A stretch of DNA of 64,000 bases from assembly GCF_014898055.3 (NCBI RefSeq), contig NW_023601433.1, forward strand, positions 47,363,876 to 47,427,875. Direction: 5' to 3'. The notes beneath the pieces were generated by a model, which had not been told where the DNA came from, searched no databases, and saw only the letters and a program-made list of their open reading frames with translations. Shown one piece after another: positions 38,286-50,691 of this stretch (within the stretch, counting starts at the first letter, position 1; each line of letters opens with the position of its first letter). This DNA is from Talpa occidentalis. Its lineage: Eukaryota > Chordata > Mammalia > Eulipotyphla > Talpidae. A program made the translations under genes and the position numbers.

Positions 38286-39150
38286 TAACGTATCCTGGAG
38301 GTTTTTAATTGAATCATAATGTGGAGTGTTTTATCTTCATTTATGCTTAGATAGTGTTTTGTTGATTTAGCATATGCTTAACAGAAAACATTTTCATTTG
38401 ATGGCAACTGCTACTTCATTCATACGTATGCACCATAATCACAGAAAGCACTTAGCCTGATGAAGAAATCATGCATTTAAATTTCCTAATAATTTTATTG
38501 TTCATCACATCCATGAAAACATTTTACTTTGTTGTAAATTGGTAATAGGTTTTCAGAGTCTGCACTCCAGCTAAATTTGTAATGTTGAGAAAGTTTTAGT
38601 GTAATTTTCTGGAAAAACTGATTCCATAAAAATTATCTGTATAACATAGTAATGATTCATTTGAAATTCATTTTAATGTTTATAGATTTTTATGATTACG
38701 GTTGGCATTTTAAAAGTTAGAAAAGCTGCAGATTTATTTCCTACCTTGTGATTCTGTCTCATTCCGTTCTATCTTTGTACACTCAAATGTCAAGATTTTG
38801 CACTGTTAATTCTGCCTTCATTATTTTCTAGAACATACATCCTTAACACCTTCATTTGAGTTTCGTTTCTTCTGCTACTGCTTTTCTTGTATTTTTTGTT
38901 TTGACATATTTAAACATTACGAATAGAATTTTGCACTGAAAGCTTGATAGGCCTCTGTCCATCACAGGGAACTGCAGATCATCCTTCTTCTGCAGTTAAA
39001 CCTATGCAAATTGAACTTAATGAAGTTTAGTTGTAGGTTCATTAATTTGCCCATCAGGTGGTTGGTTACCTGGTAAATTATATTTGTCAACACTTTGGCT
39101 TCCGGTTTTGAATCTCATTTCTTCTATTGTTACTATTTTATTTAATCTTT

Positions 39151-39417
39151 TTTTTTAAAAGATTTACTTATTTATGCATGGAGTACAGGCCAGAGATGTG
39201 GGGTGGGAGGGTGAGAGGATTCACCAGAGACAGAGTAGGGAAACAGAAAAGGCAGACTGACCAAAACACACCGCTGAGGGGAGCAGCGGGTGAGACAAGA
39301 GAGGTCTGCTGTGCCATGTGGGTTGTTCCCTGGCCGGCTGGGGATCGAATTCGTAAGGCAGAGGCTGCACATTGCTTCTTAGTGCGGTTCTTAACCCTTT
39401 GACCAACCAGGGATGCC
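39151..39417 (-). mobile_element. tRNA-derived SINE, group C
   Basis: A reverse-strand older copy with the group C variants GTACAGGCCAGAGATGTGGG and GAGGTCTGCTGTGCCATG. The flanks at 39133-39150 and 39418-39434 resemble each other (CTATTTTATTTAAT and CTATTTATTTAAT), an eroded duplication. Confidence 0.85.
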
Positions 39418-40639
39418 CTATTTATTTAATTTTAACTAACTTTAAATGGGGCAATGTTATCCAGTGATTGAGAACTTAGAACATAGTTTGAACTATTGCC
39501 AGTGAGTTACAATCATCTCATATATTGTAAAAGCCAGATGGAATATCAATTATACTTGTGTAATTAAACTGTTTACTTTCTGTTTTTAAATTAGTATTTG
39601 ACTCATTGTACGATCTTCTCTGATTCATCTCTTTCATAATGTACCTGTCTAGAACCTGAACTTTTGATTTATCTAAAATTACCAAACTGTGATATGTGAA
39701 TGTTAGTACTATATAACAGGATGTGAGATTCACCTTGAATTCTTGGGTGGGTTTATTATCACAGAATTGAGACTGCTGTCATTTTTTTTCTTCCCTTTTT
39801 TTTTCAGTTTTCAACTCTGGAGATGTATCTAAATTTCTTCAGAGCTTTTTAGTTAAACCATGTTAATTTGTTTCATAATGGCCATTGCCTTTATTTCCTT
39901 TAAAAAATATAATTTTAGATATTCTCAAAAGCTAAATATTTTTTTCCATTTATTTCACAAATACAACAAAAATATAAGAAGGTAAATTGCATAGATTATA
40001 GCTTCCCAATATAAATGTGTCTTTAATGGCCTGTGGAATATAACTCATCACAGATGAAATTTAATTGTATATATAGAATCAGCAGTTCCATTACAAACAT
40101 GTTATTTTCTGTCATTTATTACACATCTCCTACCTTGGTGTGAAAGGATATTAGGATAAAAGAAACAAATGAAAATCTTAAAACAAAAGAAGAATAACAG
40201 AAATAAAACTATACTAGATTGATTCAATGAGAGGCATTTCTCAAAATCCAACTGTTGTTACTGTGGTATTTAATTACAATATATAGAAAACATTGAAGTA
40301 AACAACCATTTGCATAACTAGAAATTATTTTGTAGGTGAATCAGTTTTTAATCCTTGTTGATTGGCAATTGAAGAAGAAAATCTTGTGTAGCTTTCAAAG
40401 GGATGAAGAAAATCAGATTCTTTATAACCCTTTTTAGGCATCTCCAGTTTTCATATTGGGAAACAGAATAAAAATATTTTGTCTTTTTATAATATCTCTT
40501 TTCTATATTTAAGCTTCCCCATGAATTTGATATCATATCAATTCTCTAGAATTATATTGACTATGGAAGTGAAAGACAGGTGAACTGCTGAGAATCATGA
40601 TACCCATCTTCCAAAGGCAGAAATACCCCATATTTTGAA

Positions 40640-40900
40640 AAAACACTTCAAGGGGATTCTTCTAATTTAGTCAGAAACTTTCCTAAGCATTTATCATGTG
40701 ATAATTCCTGTGGTAGGTGCCAAGAAATAAAGATGAATGGCATATAGTCTTTCTCAGGGGATTTGCAGTCTAAATGGAGTGATAGCCAAGAAATCACAGA
40801 ACTATAATTATGTGATAAATGTTGATATAGTTCTATACTAGGTGCTCTCCGAGCTGATAGGGGAAGAATTGCCTGAATTAGGTAACTGAGTTGGCTTGTT
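40640..40900. repeat. ancient interspersed repeat, class not assigned
   Basis: CATTTATCATGTGATAATTCC, TGGTAGGTGCCAAGAAATAAAG and CAGTCTAAATGGAGTGATAG follow a widespread old mammalian repeat pattern (life-span phrase, then a 'gagcttacagtctag'-type line). I cannot name the family with certainty. Confidence 0.45.
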
Positions 40901-41754
40901 GTGGAAGATGACTTCAAATGTGATGACAGCTTTCGTAAGTAGCTACATCTACTCCTTGGTGGCTGCAAGGGCAAATTAAGCAATGCAGTATAGCAGAAAG
41001 GAAGAAATTAACTGGAATGTGTGAAGAAATTGCACATATATCTTGTGGGAATATAGGAATACATATTCATAGGATGCAAGTTAAAATTTCTAAGAATAAC
41101 TTCCCTTATACAAAATTCTAATATACTTGGACTTACTCAATTTTCCAGGTATAACTAATTGAGTAACGCTTACTGAATATTTATTTTCATAAAAGTGACA
41201 CATATGTCAGTATTACTTTCAGATTTGATTCCATAGTTTGAGTCTAAAGAATAACACACAATTGGAATTATGTGTTAAAGAAGAGAAACAATAAAGAACA
41301 TTCCACCTATGAAATACAATTCAGGAAAATACCAAGAATATTAAGTCAATATTAGAGAATTTTTTTAAAGCCACTTAGGTATCATTGTGGCCTGCTTCAT
41401 GACAACATTTTCCTAAATAAGGGTCTTGCTAGACCTCCTTAAAATGGATGATTTCTAGAGTGAACTGGATTTAGTTCTTTGATTGAGGGAAAAGTTATAA
41501 TTGGCAAGTGTCTCCTGTTTTCCCAGCTGCTTTCTGAGATACCTAGAAAAGGAGACAAACAGAAGCATAGAAAAGCTAGTCATCACCTGTACGTTAGTCT
41601 TGTATGTTTTTCAAAAATAAGGTTAACTAATCCACCTCTAGAGCTCTGTATTAATCATTTCATTACCTTGAAGTCAATTTTCATTCAACAGACCATTTTA
41701 TTTCCTGCTGACTCATATCAAAATTGGATTTTTCTCTTTTAGTTATTATTTATA

Positions 41755-41870
41755 TTATACTTCTTTTAAAAAATTGAAGTATCATTGGTTTACAACAATG
41801 TATATAATTGAGAGGTATGAGTTCACACCTGCAGATGCTTGTTACCATACCACGCACATCACCAAACAAA
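41755..41870 (-). mobile_element. L1 3' end fragment, antisense
   Basis: The phrase AAAAAATTGAAGTATCATTG with GTTTACAACAATGTATATAA resembles the very 3' end of L1 in reverse orientation. It is only about 115 bp long. Confidence 0.45.
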
Positions 41871-42748
41871 ACCTTCTTTTTAACTTATAAATGATACTAT
41901 GTTCAGAAAGATTATGTCTGATTGTTTTTCTGTTGGTAGAGAAAAATGTTTTACTTTATATTTTTTGATATTTCTAGGACCTAGCTCACAGGTATTGTTC
42001 AGCAAAGCTAAGCAATAGGAACTAATAACCCAGTGACTCTCCACATTAATTATAACACTGTTACATTCAAAATTAAACAAGGACATATTCTGGCTTGGTT
42101 AAATGAGGTTTCTGAGGCTTTCCAATCACATAAAATTATGATGATGCGGTAATGTTAAATACTCAGAATGCAAAATATGAAAGTATACATAGGAATATAG
42201 CCTAGGCAGATGAAATGATAAGATTTTTGCATTTGATTTGAAGGGAATGAAAAACTTACTGAAAAAAAATTCTATCATATAAAAAGTCCCATGTTATGTG
42301 TTAAAAGAAGTACGCCCATGTCCACAGGGCTGGAGAGGACATTGGATTATTTAATATTGAATACTATAGCAAACCCTTAGTGAAGTAATGGAACTTGGTC
42401 TCTTCTTTGAAAGAAAGGACGAACTTCACACTAGTGATGTTTTGGAAGAGAATATATGAAAGGAACATGCTACATATAGATGTATGTGATTTGTTGAGAA
42501 ATAATGAGTCAATGATCTGAATCAGAATGTATTGGAATTTAGCCATGCAATTATTATTAGAAAATAGTCTGTAAGACTTCAGTCAATCATATATGAAAAA
42601 ATTGTGGAACATTTTCAAAAAATATGATTTTTTAAAAAATACTCTTCTTCTATTTGAACTGCACTTCTAACATTAGTAAATATTCTAACTCTTTTCCCTA
42701 AGGAAACAGTTATGGCTAAAGCATGTAATTAATAATGTTTACTTCTCC

Positions 42749-42777
42749 GTTCTTTTTTTTTAATGAGGCCTTTCTCT

Positions 42778-42845
<68 letters not shown>

Positions 42846-43098
42846 TTTTATGCAAGCACTGTGTATAGTCAGAAGCGCAGGAGGGTGAGAGAATTCACCA
42901 GAGCCAGAGCAGGGAGCAGAACAGGCAGAAGGACCCAAGTACACTGCTGAGGGGAGCAGCGGGTGGCAGGAGAGGTCTGCGCACCATGTGGGACCCTCTT
43001 CTGGTGGCCGGGGAGTAGCTGGGGATCGCCTTGGTGCTGCAGAGGCTGCGGGCAGCTTCACAACCCAGCGCTCAACTGCTGCGCCACCGGGGAGGCTC
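42749..43098 (-). mobile_element. tRNA-derived SINE, group A, with expanded TCTA tail
   Basis: A reverse-strand copy with the group A marker AGAAGGACCCAAGTAC. The left end is a T run, then GAGGCC and CTCTT, resembling the GCCTCTTT tail motif of the other group A copies, then a (TCTA)16 microsatellite where other copies have ATTT repeats. The flanking TACTTCTCC at 42740-42748 and 43099-43107 is the probable duplication. Confidence 0.88.
42781..42844. repeat. (TCTA)16 microsatellite
   Basis: Sixteen perfect TCTA units within the tail of the SINE at 42749-43098. A perfect array of this length is expected to be polymorphic. Confidence 0.97.
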
Positions 43099-43107
43099 TA
43101 CTTCTCC

Positions 43108-43300
43108 TTTTTTAATGACATATTTTATTTAACATTCTTTCTTGTTTTTTCATAATATGTTTTCTCCCCTGAGGTGTGGTCACCATAGTTTTCCCACCAG
43201 TAAAGCACCCATGGTCCCCCAACAAAATCCATTCTCTTCCCTTTCTGTTTTCTCTGCCCCCAAACAAATAAAAATTTCTTACATCATGGAGTTTACATTT
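43108..43300 (-). mobile_element. L1 3'UTR fragment, antisense
   Basis: It resembles the fragments at 19298 and 34340 (TTTTCTCCCCTGAGGTGTGG, then CCACCAGTAAAGCACCCATGG). It lies immediately after the SINE at 42749-43098. Moderate certainty. Confidence 0.45.
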
Positions 43301-44509
43301 TAGCACTTTTTATATCTAAAGCTTTTCTCTCCTTCTTATACATATGATGTGGGGGATAAGAGCCCCACAATATCATTTCTGTTTGTGAATAAGAAAGCTT
43401 CTTTTAGGCATTTCTCAATGACAATTGTAAGGAATTCTCAGGAATCCTCACTATAAATGAAACATAAAAGACATCTAATTAGTAGTTACAGATATGTATG
43501 ATATGTAGTTAGAGAACTCTTCTTTCTACCATCTGCTTGTCAATCATGAGAATTAAAGAAAAATCAGTCTCACATAATTTGTAAAAGTATAACAATAGTA
43601 AGAAGAGTGTTTCTGTTTATGTCTCCTGCTGGAATGCCTTCTTGTTAGTTACTTCTCAACTTTTTAGAGATGTATCATTATTTATTTTATCTAATTGATT
43701 TTGAATATTATCCAAATGATTTTGTCAGCACTTATATTTAGAATGCCACATGAAAGACAACAAACTTCTTCAGTTGTTATTAAAGTTTTGTCTCATGAGT
43801 TTTTCCCACTAGGCTTATTTTCTTATTGGCATTTCTGATCATAAATTCTGCCATCTTTGTGGGGAAAAAAATCACATATCTAAAAGGTTGTTAAAGTTGT
43901 TAAGTTGAAATGAAAGTGACCTTATTGGAAAATAGGTTCCAGTGATCATATTAATATAAAAAAAGATTGAATATAAGTGTTTTCTGCACTGTAGATGCAA
44001 ATATTGGATAATTTTGCTCTCAAATGAAAACTGAAGTTCAGTTTATTTTTAAAAAGTTTGTTTAAGAGAAAGGTATGAAATTTGCTTCCTAAGAAGACCA
44101 AGGAGCTCTAGATGTTATTTTTTGTCTTTTGAGCCATAGCTTAGTAAATATTCCATGAAAACCTATCCTTTTTCTGATAAACTGTGCTCAGAAGACAGCC
44201 CTTTAACCACCCCCCACCCCCCAACACAGTCATCTATTCATTCCTGCAGGCCGAGTTCTTAATCTACTGGCAGCTGCCATGACCAAGAAGCAGCTTGTGG
44301 CTCTAAATGGGTATCCTAGATTTAGCAATATACCCCAATTGTGAAACTCCAAAGGAGACAATTCAATCTTGTAGTTTTATGAAGCAAACCACAGGAGACT
44401 TTATTGATATACATCCAGCCTGATAATTCATCAATTCCATGAGTATATAGAAAAAAGGAAACCCCAATGTAGAGCTTTGAGGAGTTTGTCAATACGAAAT
44501 CTTACTTTT

Positions 44510-46640
44510 CCATTCTTTTTTTCCTTCTGCATTCATTCCTTATATCTGTTTCCCCTTTATCCTTCCCCTCTACCTCTGAATCTCAGAATTTTCGATGCTT
44601 TTATTACTGTCTGCTAGATTTTGTAAGTATTTTACTTTGCTAAATCATCTGTTACATAAATGTAAATTTGAGCAAGATGGACATTAGTTCTTTGCAGGTT
44701 GAATTAAATTCATTTGTAAAGCTGTCTTATCCTGGTTTTTTTGGGGGCAGGCACGGAAGATTTTTATTACTGTTTCAATTTCCATGCTTGTTATTGTTTT
44801 GTTCAACTCTGTTTTTTCCCATTTTATTCTTGGTAAACATTATTGATCTATCTTTTCATTATTTCAAGATTATTAAATTTATTGGCATATAATTTTTCAT
44901 AGTTATCTATTATGATCTTTTTTATTTCTGTGATAGCTATAATTTCTTCTCTTTCAGTTATGATTCTGTTTATTAATGTTTCTCTCTTTTGTTAGTTTAG
45001 CTGGAGCTTCGTCTATCTTCTCAAAGAAGCTATTCTTAATTTATCTTTTGTATAGTCTTATTGATCTCTGTTTCATTTATTTCCACTTGTATTTTTATTG
45101 TTTCTTTCTACTACCTTTTGGTCTTCTTTGTTCCTCTTTTTCAAGTTGCTTTTTCTTTTTTTTTATTTATTTATTTATTTATTTATTTTTTAAATTAATA
45201 AATTTTATTTTTATATTCCCCATTCAAGTTGCTTTTTCTTATAGTATTGGGGTTTTTATTTGGGATTTTTCTAGCTTCTTAAAATGGGCTTGCATTGCTA
45301 TTTTCCTTCCTAAGGGAAACTGCATCACACAGATTCTGGTAATTGTATCCTCATTTTTGTAAGTGTCAAGATATTCTTTGATATGTTTTTATTTCCTCCT
45401 TTATCCAATAGCTGTTAAGAAGAATATTGTTTAGTCTATTTCATTATTTATGGTTTTTTCTTAGTTGATTTCTAGTCTTATGCCCTTGATTTATGGTCTT
45501 ATTCTCAGAGAGATTACTATGTTCAACAGTGTTTTGCTGTCAAGTGACCTGTGTCCAAGCATATGATTATTTTTGAAAATTTTCTATGTGCCCTTGATAA
45601 AATGTATAGGCGGCAGTTTTTTGTTTTGTTTTGGGTTTTTTTATTTTTGGTCAAGTATTCTGAGGATATCTGTTATTCCTATTAAGTCTAGCTCCTCATT
45701 TATTTTTTTCTCTGTTTTGTTGATCTGTCCATAGTTATAAGTTGAGTATTAAAATCCCTTGAAATTTCTGTTTAGTTCTATTAGTAATTGTCTTAGGCAT
45801 CTTGGTACTCCATTATTTGATACATGTGTATTTATGAATTTCATTTCTTCTCATTGTCTTAGCCCTTAGTCATTATGTATTCTCTATTACTTTTACCTTT
45901 TTAAATTAAAAGTCTATTTTATCTGGTATAGGCATAGCTGTTACTGACCTTTTTGATTGCCATTTGTTTGTAAGGTCGTGGATTCTTGGTTGTCTTCTTT
46001 GGTTACATGTGTTTCTTATAAGTAGGAGAAAGATGGACTTTGTTTGAAAGTCATTCAGTAATGCTGAAATTAATTCATCAACATTTAAGATGACTATTGA
46101 AACATAAGTGCTCATTGCCATTTTTTTAAGTTGTCTTTTAATTTTTTGAAGTTACTCCCATATGTTTTGTTTTGATTTTCATTCTCTTATGTGTTATTTC
46201 TATTGATTTTTGTTTGACTTTTCTACTGAGGTTTTTATATGATGAACTATTTATATGAACTGTTGTATAGTTTCATCTTAAATTTATTCTTATGGGCCAC
46301 ATTGTTACTGTCCTCCATTTTATGTAAATTAGTCATCTGTTACATTTGGATTTATGTTTGGTTCCTTTCTAAAAACCCATTCATCACTTTCTTGTATGTC
46401 TTCATGTTGATAAATTCTTTTTATTTTTGTTTTCAATAAAGGTTCTTACCCATTTTTCTGTTTTGAGACTTAATCTTGCAGGGTAAAGGATTCTGATTGG
46501 AAAGTTTTATAAGTAGCTTTAATAGCTCCTGCCATTCCCTCCTTGCTTGATGTTTCTCCACCACCACCTTAGCTGGCAATCCAGTTGATTTCCTTACCCT
46601 TTTTTCTCTTGATGTCATTGACATTAATTAGCTTTTTGTA
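44510..46640 (-). mobile_element. L1 relic, antisense, ORF2 EN-RT spacer and upstream parts
   Basis: The + strand reads the reverse complement of L1 ORF2 between reverse transcriptase and endonuclease. Examples are TTCATTTGTAAAGCTGTCTT, TTATTGGCATATAATTTTTC and GTTTAGCTGGAGCTTCGTCT, followed further on by AAAGTCTATTTTATCTGGTATAGG. The frame is broken throughout. A 65-bp insertion interrupts it at 45158-45222. Confidence 0.7.
45158..45222 (-). mobile_element. 65-bp insertion with 18-bp target-site duplication
   Basis: The 18-bp TTCAAGTTGCTTTTTCTT occurs at 45140-45157 and again at 45223-45240. The 65 bp between begins with a T run and ATTT repeats, so on the minus strand it ends in an A-rich tail. 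This is the signature of a retroposed copy cut very short at its 5' end. The body of about 30 bp is too short to assign to a family. Confidence 0.75.
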
Positions 46641-46905
46641 TGTTGATATGTGACCCTCTGGTTTTATTTTGTTTGGAAATCATTTGTTCCATGATAGCCA
46701 TGGCTATCTCTTTATCTTTGATATCAATCCTTTGCCACATGTATAGTCTGCAAATATTTTCTTCCATTCAGTAGGGTGTCTTTTCATTTCGGTTATGGTT
46801 TCTTTCACTGTACAGAAATGTTTTCTTTTGATACATTCCCAACTGTTTATGTTCTTTTGTTTTCCTAGCTGTTGGGGATGAATCCCTAAAAGCAAATGAT
46901 CCCCT
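46640..46905 (-). mobile_element. L1 ORF2 C-terminal fragment, antisense
   Basis: TGCAAATATTTTCTTCCATTC, TTCACTGTACAGAAATGTTTTC and TACATTCCCAACTGTTTATG are antisense L1 ORF2 3' landmarks that also occur near 20226-20310. Their order relative to the preceding piece implies a second element or a rearrangement. Confidence 0.6.
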
Positions 46906-47590
46906 CTTCTAGTCAGCTCCTCTGTCTTAGTGTCTTCCATTGTCTCTTGTCAGCTTCTACCTCTAGGCTTTTTCTGAGCATTGAATGCAGTGTTGGGTAT
47001 GGATTGTTGTTCATTGGGTCAAAAGTCTGGAGTTTTATCCTCCCCACCTTCTCGGACAGAGCCTTATTCTGGGGTGTTTGCTCCTGTTGTTAATAAGTTT
47101 TTTAACCTCTGTTTAGTGAAATGGGTCAAGTGTTTTCTTGGTTTTAGCCTCATGTTAGGAATGTCAGGTGTTTTGAATTATTCCAGTTTTGGGCTGAACT
47201 TAGTAACCTCTTCTATGAGGACACATAGGGGATTCCCCCCTGTTTCTCCCTGGAAGTTCATGCTTCAGCTGTTCTTTATTGGGAACTTAAGGCTTAAGAT
47301 AGTAACAATTATTCTATATTACTGGTCTAATGGTGCATGCTCTGTTCTTGATGCCAACTCTGCCCACTCCAAACTCCCTGATATGCTTATGCACCTCTTA
47401 TTCAACAATTATAAGGATGGTCAATACATTACCACCCTCCTGTGTTGTTTTGTCCTGTTCTTACTGTAATTTCAGTTCAATGAAAGTTTTTCCTACTTAT
47501 CTCCACCAGATTATTTCTTATGATGTGTACTGTAGTTTACTGTTTATCATTCAGGGATTGTTCTGCTACAGTTTAGTGTGAGTATTTGGA
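46905..47590. repeat. probable L1-associated or LTR-like sequence, unassigned
   Basis: This stretch is more GC-balanced than its surroundings and follows the L1 pieces directly. It could be an L1 5' region in antisense or part of another retroelement. I see no diagnostic motif, and the overlapping open frames (for example 46981-47469) have no recognisable protein. Confidence 0.25.
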
Positions 47591-48094
47591 GGAAGCAAGC
47601 TTGGCATCTTGTCAGACTTGCTCAAAGTAAAGTTTTACAATGTTTTAAACTACTTTGTCTACAGAGTAGCTAGCAAAAAAAAAAAGTTTGGAAGGTCTTG
47701 AGAAGTAACATACTCATCTATTTCACTATTCAATCAAAATTTGGACTTGCTTCTTCCTACTATAATTTGCATGCTTGTAATTATTTTACAAATTTTCAGC
47801 TCATCTAACAAATACTACATGACTTTTTGCACTATAACTTGCTAAAAATAAAAAGTTCATTATCTTTCCAGATTTTCTGATTAAAAATGTAATATTTCTG
47901 TATGAATCAGTGACCAACTAACTTGGCCACTTGGCTAAGTCTCATGTTATTGGCATTGACGTGAGTGAGGCCAAGTTTTTAGGCCAGAGATAACTGAGAT
48001 GGAAATTGGCTCTGCTTTTGTAGTGAGTATGGAGTTGGGAAGGTTAGCTGCCTTTTGCCTCAGTCTTAACATTTGAGAGATGGTGCACTCCTAC

Positions 48095-49110
48095 ATTTTT
48101 TTAAATTTTTATTTTAATGTGGTAATACTGTTTTATAGCACTGTATGTGATTCAGAGGAATAGGTTCTCACCTTTTCAGATGAATGGCATCAGTCATTAT
48201 CACCATCAAGGTATCCATAGCCCTCCTTTAGACATTGTTCTCTACCCTCCCTCACCCACTCTGGTAACCTAAATTTTCCTGGAAGATTTCTAGGGTTTGT
48301 TACTGGTTTCGATTTGACTGACTCTTCATTTTGTTTTTCTATGTTCCACATGAGTGAAACTATTCCATGTTTGACCTTCTCCTTCTGGCTTATTTTACTG
48401 GTCTTGGTTCCCTCCCTCAAATTCCATCCATGTTTTCCCAATGGCAATCGAGTTCATCTTTTTTTTTTTTTTTTTTTCCAAGACTATAGAGTAGTCTTAT
48501 TTTGTGTTTATAAACTGGATCTTCTTAATCCACTCATCTGCCTTTGGGCATTTGGGTTGTTTTCATAACTTGCTAATGTAAATATTGCTGCTATGAACAT
48601 GGGATTCCACATATCCCTTCAAATTTGTATTTTTAAATTCTTTGGGTATATACTTAGGAGTGGAATTACTAGATTATAAATCTAATGTTTTGAATGTTTT
48701 ATAGATTTAATGTTTGGAAAAACCTTTTTCTCATAAGGGCTGGACCTTTTTTCCATAAGGACAATCTACATTCCCATCAACAGTATACAAGTTTCCTTTT
48801 TCTCCACATCCTTGGCAACATTATTGTTTCTGGTCTTTTCAATATGGGTCATTCTCACAGGTTTGAGATGGCATCTCACTCATTGTGGTTTTGATTTGCA
48901 TTTCTCTGATAAGTGATGAGTAATTTTTCATGTGCCTGTTGGCCCTCTGTTTCTTTACTTGGAGCAGTGTCTCTCTAACTCTTGCCCATTTATTGATACT
49001 GTTATTTGTTTTCTTTCTGTTGAATGTCTGATTTCTTCATAGATCTTGGCCATCAGTCCCTTGTAAGATGTATGACATGCAAATATTTTTCCCATAGATT
49101 TGTATGATTT
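48095..49110 (-). mobile_element. L1 3' end, antisense
   Basis: It contains a full series of antisense L1 3' landmarks: CAAATTCCATCCATGTT, a T run, AATCCACTCATCTGCC, TATACTTAGGAGTGGAATTACT, ATCAACAGTATACAAG, and TTTTTCATGTGCCTGTTGGCC. It ends near GACATGCAAATATTTTTCCC. No intact frame is present. Confidence 0.75.
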
Positions 49111-50655
49111 CATTAAGAAAATACATGTAAGTTTTTTTTAAAAAAGTTACATTCAGCCAGGTGCTTGGTAGTGGCAGCTTATAAGAATGATATTTTATCT
49201 TCCATTTATTTTCTTTTTATGTGCCTCACAATTCCTTCCAGAGTTTCTTGGTGTTCTGCTGGTATATTTAGTTTCTGCTTAGAGTATATAATTGGGCATC
49301 ATCATCATTTTTTTTTCTTTTTCATTATAAGATGAAAATGTATAGGTATATCACAAATTTGTGAATCCTAGTATACACTTATTTAGTAAGTTGGGTGCAT
49401 GCATTAAAAATGAATTACAGCCATTTGAATTTCATTGAGCTAGCTCAGGTGTTAAGTAAAGCTTTATTTGAGGCTCTGTATACTTTAGATTACTGTAATG
49501 TTTTAAAGCTGGATATTACTGGAGCTTTACTTAATTTTAACTTTATAATTTTGAAAAACCACAATTTAACCATATTTACTTAATCTGTAGCCATTTGTCT
49601 GAAAGTTTACATTTGAACATTCTCAGCTGCAGATATATTTGTTTTAATAAAGAACCATAATATATGCTTTTGTTAGGAAAAAAATACATTTTACCTTTAG
49701 ATAAATCTACTTTAAATCTGTTTGTATGATTATGATGCCTGCTATTTTTGCACTAATCTAAAGTATTTCTCAATTATTACTTACTTTTTTTTGTTGGCCT
49801 ACTTGATCTCATCCATTAAGTATCCTTTTAAAAAAATCTAGATTTTTTCCAGCAGAATTCCTTTAAATTTTCTTGTTTGTGTCCACTGTAGCAGTGGCTT
49901 TGGTTCTTAGGGATCAAATGTAGGTAACTGCTGGCCCAATAATTTCAGTACTTAGTGAGGTGAGTATCATGTTGGTTTGATTCCATTTCACGCATTCATA
50001 GTCTGCCTTCCCTACAGTGTGGTGTTTATACTGTCAGCTTTTATTAAGATGAATTATGATAATTTCCATACAGCTGGTTGGCAGTTGTGGGAGTTTACAT
50101 TATCAAAGCAAAACTCAGACTTGTTCAGTCAATTCAGATGTCAATAAAACATTTGTTACTTATTTTCAGTTATATCATTGGTTATAATTTATATTTAGAA
50201 TTGAAAATGTTAACATGTGTAACTGAGTTTGTTTTAATTAAGTGTATAATTAGGCTAATGAACCTTGTAAAAATACAGTGGTGCAATCCTTAATATAATC
50301 CAAGCAGTTAAATTTCTAATTATGCATCCCAAATCATGTACAGACATGCAGCATTTCAGTGGCTTTGCTTTGTGTGACTGTATTCTTTTTCTTGCCTTTT
50401 ATGTAAGAAACTTTGTTCAAAAGCCATGCTAAAATGCTTAAATGAAATTTTGTGTATATTTTAATATTTTTGTATTAGGAAAAGTATTAAGAAGTGAGAC
50501 ATGTAGGTAGTGGACATAGTATTTTCCCCACAATTTTGGAGAAGGCATGGGAAACAGTGGAGGGGGAGTGAGGTTCAGAATATTTCAGATTTACCCAGAA
50601 AAAACCTATTTGCTCAAAAACCTTCTGTTCCATGTTAGTTTTATGTTCAATTTAT

Positions 50656-50691
50656 AAAGGAGGTGAAAAAGGAGGTTAAAAAGGAGGTTCA
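50656..50691. repeat. 12-bp tandem repeat, three units
   Basis: Three adjacent units, AAAGGAGGTGAA, AAAGGAGGTTAA and AAAGGAGGTTCA, lie in otherwise unique intron. Confidence 0.85.

Noticed and set aside
42781..42844. CRISPR-like regular repeat
   Set aside because: It is a 4-bp microsatellite without spacers, in a mammalian SINE tail.
44976..45362. 128-codon hydrophobic open frame resembling a membrane protein
   Set aside because: It is antisense L1 sequence plus the T-rich 65-bp insertion, and the hydrophobicity comes from T-rich codons.
46981..47469. 162-codon open frame
   Set aside because: It lies in sequence attached to L1 relics and has no domain or motif I recognise. The length is not surprising in GC-balanced repeat DNA.
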